Assembly (NCBI GenBank): GCA_045616985.1
Contig: JAZLHU010000013.1
Coordinates: 1 to 64,000, forward strand
Direction of reading: 5' to 3'
DNA: 64,000 bases
Source of the DNA: RUG13409 sp045616985
GTDB taxonomy: Bacteria > Bacillota > Clostridia > Peptostreptococcales > Anaerovoracaceae
The notes beneath the pieces are model-generated. The model worked only from the letters and a program-made list of their open reading frames with translations. It had not been told where the DNA came from and searched no databases. Shown here piece by piece: positions 1-6,440 of the stretch (within the stretch, counting starts at the first letter, position 1; every line of letters starts with the position of its first letter). The position numbers were made by a program, and so were the translations under genes.

Positions 1-219
1 TTCGTTTCCTCCGTAAACGGCTGTGTATGAAGGAACACATGCCTCAAGTAGAAAATTCTCCGTTTCAACAGTTGAAACTCTATAACCTCTTAAATCGAAA
101 TTAAATGTAAACGTTTCGTACAGCTCATCTGTTTTCGGATCCCTTTCAACCGCAAAAGCCGGAACCCAAAGAGACATTGCCATAATAATTGCCAAGATAA
201 GACCGGTAATTCTTTTCAT
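1..219 (-). CDS. Secreted protein, N-terminal fragment (cut by window edge)
   Basis: Only the first 73 codons are inside the window. The start at 219 follows the ribosome binding site GAGG at a normal distance. The first 23 residues are a classical Sec signal peptide: MKR, then a hydrophobic stretch, then the cleavage-like end PAFA. The mature part begins VERDPKTDELYETF and is acidic. I do not recognise a domain in the visible part. The protein is probably secreted or cell-wall associated. Its mRNA would carry an unusually structured leader (263-422), described separately. Not annotated by similarity; the reading frame itself is convincing because of signal peptide plus binding site. Confidence 0.7.
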   Translation of the reverse strand, partial: MKRITGLILAIIMAMSLWVPAFAVERDPKTDELYETFTFNFDLRGYRVSTVETENFLLEACVPSYTAVYGGNE

Positions 220-262
220 TTTTAAACCTCATTTAAAAATTTCTGATTATAATCGGAGCCGA

Positions 263-422
263 GGACCCAAAGCAAATTTATTTGCATTTGGTCCGAGGCG
301 ACTGATTTCAACCCGTGCCGATGAGCCGTTTCGGCTCCTCAGAGCTCAGGAAGGGGATATACCCCTTCCTGAGTGCTGAGTGGTATCCCTGCCTGAAGAG
401 GCAGGGGACATCGGCACGGGTT
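263..422 (-). promoter_or_regulatory. Structured leader: cloverleaf plus AT-rich hairpin
   Basis: Positions 310-323 and 409-422 are perfect 14-bp inverted repeats (AACCCGTGCCGATG). They enclose three further hairpins: 323-337 (6 bp, TTT loop), 338-380 (a perfect 12-bp stem GGGG-end with an ATATA-like loop, extended by a second 5-bp stem) and 386-406 (8 bp). Together they fold as a four-way junction. A fifth, imperfect hairpin lies at 263-294. A TATAAT at 442-447 on the minus strand would start a transcript near 435, so all of this would be the leader of the secreted protein starting at 219. It could be a cis-regulatory RNA or an inserted palindromic repeat (MITE- or REP-like). No known family recognised. 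Confidence 0.6.
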
Positions 423-441
423 ATATACTTCTTTGTTGTTA

Positions 442-447
442 ATTATA
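442..447 (-). promoter_or_regulatory. Probable -10 box for the partial gene at 1-219
   Basis: TATAAT on the minus strand, directly preceded by TG. No good -35 is seen at 17 bp. Transcription from here would begin just before the cloverleaf element. Confidence 0.4.
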
Positions 448-490
448 CACCTTAACCGTTTCAAAAGTGTTTTTAGTTTAAAATGGCTGT

Positions 491-1387
491 TTACTCCTTA
501 AGTATTTCCATTACTGCATTGTTTATTGCATCAGTAAGTTTTGAAATAGACTTTTCGATGTCGGCTTCGTTTAAACTAACATTTTCCTTTTCAGCAAAAA
601 TGTGAATATCACAATTTGCCTGCAAAAACGCCTTGCTTACAGCAGCTTCTATAAGCTGTCTTGTCTTTGTGTTTGATTCGTTTATTATGTCATAGAACCT
701 CAGCCGAAACTCCATATCCTTTTCTAAACGATCCGCCAGGTCTTCTTTTTTCTTGACCTGATTTGAATTCACCGGGAATGTAAAATATGTGTCAGGATAG
801 GGCTCATTAACCAAAGTAAAATGCCACCACTCCTCGGCAAGGGGCTTAAAACCGCTTTCAAGCATTATTTTTCTTAAAAGCTTTCTGTTTTCAACCTGAG
901 CATCTGTAATTTCCTCAGTATTCTCTGCCCGGGAAAGCTTTCCGAAATAGTCAAAACTGCCGCCGACATCGATATCCTTTTGAGTTGTCATGTCAAACAG
1001 AGTCAAATCAACGGTAGAACCTCTCGAATGACCGGACTTAGAAGCAACAAAACCCAGATTAAAGAGATTGCTTTTGTCTACTTCCGGGTAAAAGTAGTTC
1101 TTCATTGCAATATCTTTGTGTTTTTCCGCCCATCTGATAAAATGATCGACTGCCATTTGTGGTCTGTAGCAATCAAATATCTTGAGCCTGTAGCCAAGAG
1201 CTATAGCCTTTTCATTTGCAATCTTTAAGGCCTCTGCCGCCTCTTTTGTAAGCAGTGCAGCAGGTTCCTCGTATCCGTCAACCCTCTCTCCTGTAAAATT
1301 GAAGGTAGTGTAATACCGTATATCCAGTATGGCATCGGGAATTACGTCAGAAAGCAGTACAAAACCCGAAGCATCAGTATTTTCCAT
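491..1387 (-). CDS. VanX-family D-Ala-D-Ala dipeptidase (peptidase M15D) with C-terminal extension
   Basis: Zinc D,D-dipeptidase family that hydrolyses D-Ala-D-Ala or related dipeptides in cell-wall turnover. The fold is shown by the M15D zinc motif SGHSRGSTVD (family SxHxxGxAxD) and by EWWHF near residue 190, which supplies the catalytic Glu and third zinc His. An FDCYRP motif provides the conserved arginine. VanX itself is about 200 residues; this protein has roughly 85 further helical, charged residues after the catalytic domain. There is no signal peptide, so it is likely cytoplasmic. The ATG at 1387 is preferred over a TTG at 1399 because GGTGG lies 5 nt before the ATG. It sits 27 nt after the lipoprotein gene and is probably co-transcribed. 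No vanHA-like genes are nearby, so a resistance role is not implied. Confidence 0.85.
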   Translation of the reverse strand: MENTDASGFVLLSDVIPDAILDIRYYTTFNFTGERVDGYEEPAALLTKEAAEALKIANEKAIALGYRLKIFDCYRPQMAVDHFIRWAEKHKDIAMKNYFYPEVDKSNLFNLGFVASKSGHSRGSTVDLTLFDMTTQKDIDVGGSFDYFGKLSRAENTEEITDAQVENRKLLRKIMLESGFKPLAEEWWHFTLVNEPYPDTYFTFPVNSNQVKKKEDLADRLEKDMEFRLRFYDIINESNTKTRQLIEAAVSKAFLQANCDIHIFAEKENVSLNEADIEKSISKLTDAINNAVMEILKE

Positions 1388-1414
1388 AGTAGCCACCAAA
1401 ACTTATTTGTTCGA

Positions 1415-1924
1415 TTAATTGATCTCAAATTCAAAGGATGCAACCATCTTTTCTGTTGCTTTGTCTTTGTAATTAACATCAAAAACTTTAACAACTCTGT
1501 AGCAGCCCGCTGCAAGCCCGTCAAAATATGCACTTATGTCACATTCTGTTGTGTTGTCTTCACCGGGCTTAATATTGTGAAGATTGTTTCTTAAAGCCGA
1601 CATATCATTGATCGGCTCGCAAAGTACAAATAATCTGGTTTCTTCCGGAGCCCATTCGAGGAAAAATTCATCAGAATACTGAGCGAAATCAATATTCTCA
1701 TTTTCTGTTCTCCACTTCATAGTAGCGGAAAAGTGATCCTCTCCATTTTTATGCTCATAAGTACTGCTCGAATTCATGCGGTCAATTATGCATAACCCTT
1801 CATAAGGAGCCCCGCTCGGAGCATCATAAACAGCAGGTTCTCCGCTGCCGCATGCAGTCATTACAAATACCACAGCTAATACTAAGGTAACACCTATTAG
1901 ACCTTTAAGTTTAAAGTTTTTCAT
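1415..1924 (-). CDS. Lipoprotein with bacterial Ig-like (Big_14-type) domain
   Basis: The 169-residue product has a lipoprotein signal with lipobox VMTAC-G at about residue 25, so it is anchored on the outer face of the membrane. The C-terminal half reads as a beta-rich Ig-like domain; the segment DISAYFDGLAAGCYRVVK resembles the end of the Bacillota Ig-like domain often attached to BlaR1/M56 sensors. No catalytic motif is visible. It precedes the VanX-like dipeptidase in one transcription unit, so it may be an envelope partner, but this is inference. The ribosome binding site GGGGGA lies about 9 nt upstream of the ATG. Confidence 0.7.
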   Translation of the reverse strand: MKNFKLKGLIGVTLVLAVVFVMTACGSGEPAVYDAPSGAPYEGLCIIDRMNSSSTYEHKNGEDHFSATMKWRTENENIDFAQYSDEFFLEWAPEETRLFVLCEPINDMSALRNNLHNIKPGEDNTTECDISAYFDGLAAGCYRVVKVFDVNYKDKATEKMVASFEFEIN

Positions 1925-1957
1925 CTTTTATCATCCCCCTTAAAAACATGTACCTAT

Positions 1958-1987
1958 ATCATAACAAAACCTCCTATGGTACATCAA
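1958..1987 (-). promoter_or_regulatory. Promoter of the lipoprotein-VanX pair
   Basis: Minus-strand TTGATG (1982-1987), 18-bp spacer, TATGAT (1958-1963). Lies in the 304-bp divergent gap 1925-2228; the rest of that gap shows no other gene. Confidence 0.45.
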
Positions 1988-2213
1988 CTACGATTCTATC
2001 ATAGAAGGCTTACACATTACTGTTTACCGGCTTTTTCACACATCCAAGGGTTAGTATTTGCTTTACAAATACAATTATAGTGCTTGGCTAACTACTGAAT
2101 GGTAACCTAACATTGTCTTAGTTTTACCATAAATGATATTCGCTGTCAATTTGAGGCTGCTAAACATCAGATGCAGCTTTTGTATATCCGACTTAATCCG
2201 CTTGCCTGATTTC

Positions 2214-2222
2214 TGATATAAT
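2214..2222 (+). promoter_or_regulatory. Extended -10 element, leaderless start
   Basis: TGATATAAT ends at 2222 and the ATG is at 2229, so the transcript should begin at or next to the start codon. No Shine-Dalgarno sequence is present. The same nine bases and the same spacing occur before ispE. Confidence 0.6.
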
Positions 2223-2228
2223 TAAAGT

Positions 2229-2732
2229 ATGGACATCCGCTTTATAAAACAAACTGACAACGATTTCAGGCAAGGAATCGATATGCTCCGGAGCAATTTG
2301 CCTAAAATACAGACCTTGCCGGACTTTGTAATGCGATTATTATTGTTGAATCCCAATTCACACTTGATCGGGCTTTATGAAAAAGACAAGCAGATCGGTA
2401 CAGGCTTTGTTTCGGAAAATTCAAAAATGGCATATCTGATGTATCTGGTTGTCCTGCCTGAATACCGCAGATGCGGATATGGCAGTGCGTTCTTCACATG
2501 GATAAAGGAATATGCACACGGGCGTTCAGTTGTCGGCAATGTGGAAAAGCCTGAGCAGACTATGTCTTTTCTTAAGAGTACATCCAACATTGATACCGGA
2601 TATATCCGAACGATACTCGGTCATGAATACAGCATTTTTTGCTTAAACGGATTTGATTTGACGGAATATAAAAAACTGGCAAAATCAATTTACTTCGGTT
2701 TCAATCCGGTGACGATAAAAAAGAAAACTTAA
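2229..2732 (+). CDS. GNAT family N-acetyltransferase
   Basis: A 167-residue acyl-CoA-dependent acetyltransferase. GNAT motif A is clear: the beta strand LMYLVVLP is followed by EYRRCGYGSAFFTWIKEYA, where RRCGYGS is the pyrophosphate-binding loop (Q/RxxGxG/A). The substrate cannot be told. The C-terminal lobe carries a short segment SFLKSTSNIDTGYIRTILGHEY, fitting the usual position of motif B. The gene is alone on the plus strand between minus-strand genes. The start is not preceded by a ribosome binding site, but an extended -10 sits 6 nt before it, which fits a leaderless mRNA. Confidence 0.8.
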   Translation: MDIRFIKQTDNDFRQGIDMLRSNLPKIQTLPDFVMRLLLLNPNSHLIGLYEKDKQIGTGFVSENSKMAYLMYLVVLPEYRRCGYGSAFFTWIKEYAHGRSVVGNVEKPEQTMSFLKSTSNIDTGYIRTILGHEYSIFCLNGFDLTEYKKLAKSIYFGFNPVTIKKKT

Positions 2733-2754
2733 AATTAACTTGCCAACCGAAAGC

Positions 2755-2784
2755 AGACAGTTTTATAAAAGGCTGTCTTTTTCT
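2755..2784 (+). terminator. Rho-independent terminator after the acetyltransferase
   Basis: AGACAG (2755-2760) pairs with CTGTCT (2773-2778), followed by TTTTTCTTTT. It overlaps the 3' end of the convergent acyltransferase gene. Confidence 0.55.
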
Positions 2785-4031
2785 TTTGCCAGCATATGAA
2801 GAGCTTCTATCTCAAAAGAAAACTTAGATACCCTGTCAGGCAATTCTTTCGGGTAAAAGCAGTAAAATTCGTCCTTATAGAATAAATCATTAGAATGACC
2901 GCTGTCGAAATATACCGCCGGAAGCTCTTCGATACCAATAAAAAGATCCACGCCGCGCCCTTTATAAGTTCCGGTATAATGAAAACCTTCCTTATCTATC
3001 CTTGCGCAGCCTTCCCCGCAAACATAAAACGGCCGGAAAGAAAGCTTGTCATCGTGCACAGACCGGACAATGCATTCGTATTCCTCGTAGAACTCCGGAT
3101 TTCTTACTTCAGACAAAACTGCTGTTTTCTGATCCGCAACCCAATCATCCAGATCGGCATAGGGAAGAACGGTTTTTTCAGATGACTTTTGAAACATGTA
3201 CGTATTGTCCAGCACAATATCATTCCCGCAATTGCGGCAAAGGATATGATTTCCGCTTGTATATAATTCAAATTCCCTATGGCAGCATGGACATCTGTAC
3301 AATACACCTGTTATTCCGTCAGCAAGATGATCCAACGGATTACGCATTCTGTACTTATATAAATGCTTGCGGTTCCATTCAAAATCATTATATTTAATAC
3401 TTTCAACAAGTTTATCATAAACCCTGCCCGCATCAAGATTCTTCAGTTCTTCAGGCGTAAACAGAACATAATAATGATACTCCTGTTTACCGAGCCTTCT
3501 TTTTCTGTTATATCTCGGATAGGACAGATACGCACCGTAAGACTTACACAAAACTACGGGAAGCTGTGCTCTTTTCAGAAACGAAGCGATTGCTTTATTT
3601 ATTTCACTTTCACTTCCGGCGCAGGATTGTACCCCTTCCGGAAAAACGGCAATGTTTCCTCCAAGCTTCAGTACCCGGAGCATATCTCTTACAGATTTAA
3701 TATCGGTCACAAAGGTCCTTTTCGGAATGATTCCCAAATCACATTCCAACTGAAACAGGAGTCTGTGAAAAAGATTCTGATAACTGACAAGTATGTTAAA
3801 TCTGAAACCTTTAAAACCTGCAAGGCTATACGAATAAGAGATCCTTGATGCATGATCCGCCAGAAAAATAATTTGCTTTCCATTCAGTTCTTCCTGATTA
3901 AAATGAAAATGGAAGCTTGCATTACAAAACAACCCATCTAAACGATAAACCATTCTCATACATTCGTATGCAAAAGGCTTGGGAAGCATCACTTTTCTGC
4001 TTTGTAAGATTTCTTTCGGGGTTTTCTGCAT
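2763..4031 (-). CDS. PlsC-like acyltransferase with zinc ribbon
   Basis: The N-terminal part (about residues 25-235) resembles lysophosphatidate acyltransferases: a DHASRISY segment at the place of the NHxxxxD catalytic block and FPEG at the place of block III. The usual Asp of HX4D is replaced by Ser, so activity is uncertain. A zinc ribbon follows at about 245-270 (CPCC...CRNC), then a beta-rich tail of about 150 residues of unknown role. There is no long membrane segment. The family normally makes phosphatidic acid at the inner membrane face. The start at 4031 has no clear ribosome binding site; a later ATG (residue 15) is possible. It follows the M3 peptidase gene by 41 nt. Confidence 0.65.
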   Translation of the reverse strand: MQKTPKEILQSRKVMLPKPFAYECMRMVYRLDGLFCNASFHFHFNQEELNGKQIIFLADHASRISYSYSLAGFKGFRFNILVSYQNLFHRLLFQLECDLGIIPKRTFVTDIKSVRDMLRVLKLGGNIAVFPEGVQSCAGSESEINKAIASFLKRAQLPVVLCKSYGAYLSYPRYNRKRRLGKQEYHYYVLFTPEELKNLDAGRVYDKLVESIKYNDFEWNRKHLYKYRMRNPLDHLADGITGVLYRCPCCHREFELYTSGNHILCRNCGNDIVLDNTYMFQKSSEKTVLPYADLDDWVADQKTAVLSEVRNPEFYEEYECIVRSVHDDKLSFRPFYVCGEGCARIDKEGFHYTGTYKGRGVDLFIGIEELPAVYFDSGHSNDLFYKDEFYCFYPKELPDRVSKFSFEIEALHMLAKEKDSLL

Positions 4032-4072
4032 ATACTGTATATTCAGGTCAGTCGGCGAAAACGAATCATTAT

Positions 4073-5980
4073 TTACTGAACAGTTTCAGCCAATTTATAG
4101 AATTCATCTGTCAGCTTCTCAAAATAACTCATTGCATATTCAAAACAGTCGTCTGATTCTATGTCTATACCCAAAGTTGCCAGAAGCTCTGCCGGAGACA
4201 TGCTTGCTCCAAGCTTTAAAAATTCAATGTACTTTGTTCTCATTTGCTCATCACCGCTGCTGATTGCATCGGCAATATACGAAGCATAGCATGCGGAGGT
4301 TGCATATTTGAATAAATAATGGCAGTAATACAAATGGTTAATCAATGTCCAAAGATATTCTCCGGACAGGCTTGTTGAAAACTCCGGCCCGTAATATTCG
4401 ATGCAAAGCTCCCTGAATCTTTCTGTCATACCGTCCGCAGTAAGCATTTCACCCGCCTCGACGGTTTCGTAGCAGTAGTTCTCGAATTCCTGATACATCA
4501 GCTCCCGCCAAATGGAAGGAACAAGAGCCTTCAATTCACTTTCGATATAATAAAGCCTTTCCTCATCACTTTTTGCATTATCAATAAGATAGTTCAAATA
4601 GATCAGCTCGTTTGTTATAGAAGCGATTTCATGTGTAAAGACAGTCGCATCGTAATAAACAAAGGGTTGATTTTCCTGAGTGTACATATAATAAACCGCA
4701 TGACCAATTTCATGAGCAAATATGGAAACATCATTGGAAGTACCATTATAGTTTAACTCAATCACAGGCATCTGGTCATAATAGCCGCCGTTTGACAAAC
4801 CACCTGCAGATTTTCCTTCGTCGGGATAAACATCAATGAAACCGCAATTTATCATATTTAAAAAATGCTTAAGATAATCATCTCCAAGCGGGCTCAGTGC
4901 ATCTCCAATCAAATCAACTGCATCATCATATTCAAGCAATCCCGGGTTGTATGGAGATAAATAAGAAAATTCATCAAAAAAATAGAATTGTTTATCTTCA
5001 CCAAGATGGTCCGAATAGAATTTATAGTAATCATGAAGCTTCGGAAACCATTCCTTTGCAACATCCGTTACCCTGTCAATAATGTCCGCAGGAAGCTGTG
5101 CGATATCCAAATCCTCGTCCATGCAGCTTTCGTAGCCATCCGTCAGTGCGTAGGAATATTGCTCCTCAATAAATGTTTCAAGAATATAAGCAAAGCTGTT
5201 TGCGTACTCCGACACAGCACTCCAGAAAGTATCATAGCAATCCTTTTTGGTTTGCCTGTCGTAATTACCGGAAATAATACCTTCGTAAGATGTTTTTGAA
5301 AGCTGAACTGCTTCACCGTCCGGAAGCGTAAATTCGGGTCCGACAAAATCCGTATATGCAAGAATAAGGTAAAGGTCTTCCATCCTTCCCTTTCCCATAT
5401 AGCTGTAGTCGTCCTCTTCGTCCTCCGAAGCAAAATAAGTATCATATGTGACTTCAGGATCGATTAAATCGCAATATGCATATTTAAGCGGCTCCAGAAG
5501 CGGATCATTAAACATCTCGACTCTCTTTTTGAAAGGAAGTGACAGCATTTCTTCATAAAAGAATGCCGTCCTTTCATTCAGTTCGTCGTACGCAATATCA
5601 AGTTTTTGAAGCATGCGCCTGTACATCGGATTACTGCTGTACATCAGGTTTCCGGAATCAGCATAATATGCCAGTTTATCAATGATTCGTGCAGCCTCTC
5701 CAAAATATTCCTCCATCAGGTAGTTATACACGCCCTGCGCTGAAGTAAGCGTGCCATGATAAGAATCGTAATCTTTCACCAATTCGAAAAATTTGTCGTA
5801 ATCGGCATTCCATTCCTTTTCTGAAGCATATAAACCTTCAAAATTAAATTTTACAGGATACTTTCCCTCTTCGTGCGAAATACCTTGTTTTTTTATATCT
5901 ATCGATTCCGGCTTTTGAGAACAGGACACAAACGAAAAAAGCATCGCAAATGTCAGTATAATCGAAATAATTCTTTTCAT
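4073..5980 (-). CDS. M3 family oligoendopeptidase, lipoprotein
   Basis: Zinc metallopeptidase of the M3/PepF type that cleaves short peptides. The active site FAHEIGHAVYY (HExGH) is present and a downstream Glu-containing helix (ASITNELIY) supplies the third ligand. Unlike most PepF proteins it has a lipoprotein signal peptide with lipobox FVSC at about residue 20, so it should act outside the cell. Length (635 aa) fits the family. The ATG at 5980 has no adjacent ribosome binding site; TATTAT lies 7 nt before it, and a strong GAGAGG lies before a different reading frame. It lies downstream of the repeat-peptide gene but a terminator separates them. A role in degrading that peptide, or immunity, is speculation. 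Confidence 0.85.
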   Translation of the reverse strand: MKRIISIILTFAMLFSFVSCSQKPESIDIKKQGISHEEGKYPVKFNFEGLYASEKEWNADYDKFFELVKDYDSYHGTLTSAQGVYNYLMEEYFGEAARIIDKLAYYADSGNLMYSSNPMYRRMLQKLDIAYDELNERTAFFYEEMLSLPFKKRVEMFNDPLLEPLKYAYCDLIDPEVTYDTYFASEDEEDDYSYMGKGRMEDLYLILAYTDFVGPEFTLPDGEAVQLSKTSYEGIISGNYDRQTKKDCYDTFWSAVSEYANSFAYILETFIEEQYSYALTDGYESCMDEDLDIAQLPADIIDRVTDVAKEWFPKLHDYYKFYSDHLGEDKQFYFFDEFSYLSPYNPGLLEYDDAVDLIGDALSPLGDDYLKHFLNMINCGFIDVYPDEGKSAGGLSNGGYYDQMPVIELNYNGTSNDVSIFAHEIGHAVYYMYTQENQPFVYYDATVFTHEIASITNELIYLNYLIDNAKSDEERLYYIESELKALVPSIWRELMYQEFENYCYETVEAGEMLTADGMTERFRELCIEYYGPEFSTSLSGEYLWTLINHLYYCHYLFKYATSACYASYIADAISSGDEQMRTKYIEFLKLGASMSPAELLATLGIDIESDDCFEYAMSYFEKLTDEFYKLAETVQ

Positions 5981-6009
5981 AACGCTGATAATAAAACATA
6001 TTCCTCTCT

Positions 6010-6039
6010 AAAAAATTTGCAGGCCAAAAGACCTGCAAA
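6010..6039 (-). terminator. Terminator after the repeat-peptide gene
   Basis: TTTGCAGG (6032-6039 on the minus strand) pairs with CCTGCAAA (6016-6023), followed by a T run (6011-6015). It ends the short transcript of the peptide gene. Confidence 0.75.
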
Positions 6040-6068
6040 ACTCATATTTTGATATAAGATGAAGTAAG

Positions 6069-6314
6069 CTATTTGTTAGCCTCGCCTCTTGCGCCTGTAG
6101 CCTTGCCCAGTGCACCTACAGCCTTGCCTCTTCCGCCTACAGCCTTGCCTCTTCCGCCTACAGCCTTGCCTCTTCCGCCTACAGCCTTACCTCTTGCGCT
6201 TGTAGCCTGTCCGGGCATTGAAAAGTTTGCACCGGCCCTTCTTCCGCCGGAAATTTCATCGAGCTCTTCATCGTTCATCGGCTTTAATCCATTTTTTGAG
6301 TATTCCATAACCAC
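6069..6314 (-). CDS. Secreted heptad-repeat peptide precursor with double-glycine leader (bacteriocin-like)
   Basis: An 81-residue precursor. Residues 1-24 form a classical double-glycine leader ending ELDEISGG, the type cut by C39 peptidases. The 57-residue core is built of about seven 7-residue units: one PGQATSA, three exact RGKAVGG, then RGKAVGA, LGKATGA and a shortened RGEANK. It is free of Cys, Trp and Tyr, has seven Arg, six Lys and one Glu, and should be strongly cationic and unstructured. A GTG at 6314, 5 nt after AAGGA, is the likely start; ATG at 6308 is the alternative. It has its own promoter and terminator and is divergent from two NHLP-type exporters, one with a C39 domain. No modification enzyme or immunity gene is seen. 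I know no named family with this core. Confidence 0.8.
   Translation of the reverse strand: MVMEYSKNGLKPMNDEELDEISGGRRAGANFSMPGQATSARGKAVGGRGKAVGGRGKAVGGRGKAVGALGKATGARGEANK
6073..6219 (-). repeat. 21-bp tandem repeat coding the heptads
   Basis: Seven 21-bp units in frame. Three consecutive units (6115-6177) are identical at the DNA level; units on both sides are degenerate (6073-6093, 6094-6114, 6178-6198, 6199-6219). Identity including synonymous positions points to recent duplication or slippage, so copy number may vary between strains. Confidence 0.9.
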
Positions 6315-6358
6315 ACATATCCTTTCATAAATTAAATTGCTAAAATTTTTTTTTGTTT

Positions 6359-6387
6359 ATTATACATTAAAATGATGCATAAGCCAA
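6359..6387 (-). promoter_or_regulatory. Promoter of the repeat-peptide gene
   Basis: Minus-strand TTGGCT (6382-6387), 17-bp spacer, TATAAT (6359-6364). It faces the exporter promoter, whose -10 is at 6398-6403, so the two divergent promoters overlap. Confidence 0.75.
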
Positions 6388-6397
6388 GTATTTTTTG

Positions 6398-6403
6398 TAT
6401 AAT
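6398..6403 (+). promoter_or_regulatory. -10 box of the exporter operon
   Basis: TATAAT 38 bp before the ATG at 6441; no strong -35. AAGGGT lies about 12 nt before the start. Confidence 0.5.
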
Positions 6404-6440
6404 ATATCTTAATTTTTTGTAAACAAGGGTAAATTGTATT

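Noticed and set aside
1342..1533. 63-codon minus-strand frame bridging the lipoprotein and VanX genes
   Set aside because: It overlaps both genes in another frame; each of those has its own binding site and domain evidence.
6094..6198. Short direct repeats that might be a CRISPR array
   Set aside because: The units are contiguous with no spacers and are in frame inside a gene. No cas genes are present.
6073..6330. Plus-strand open frame of 85 codons opposite the repeat peptide (Pro/Leu/Ala-rich)
   Set aside because: It lacks a promoter and binding site, whereas the minus-strand frame has both plus a terminator and a GG leader. It is the antisense image of the 21-bp repeats.
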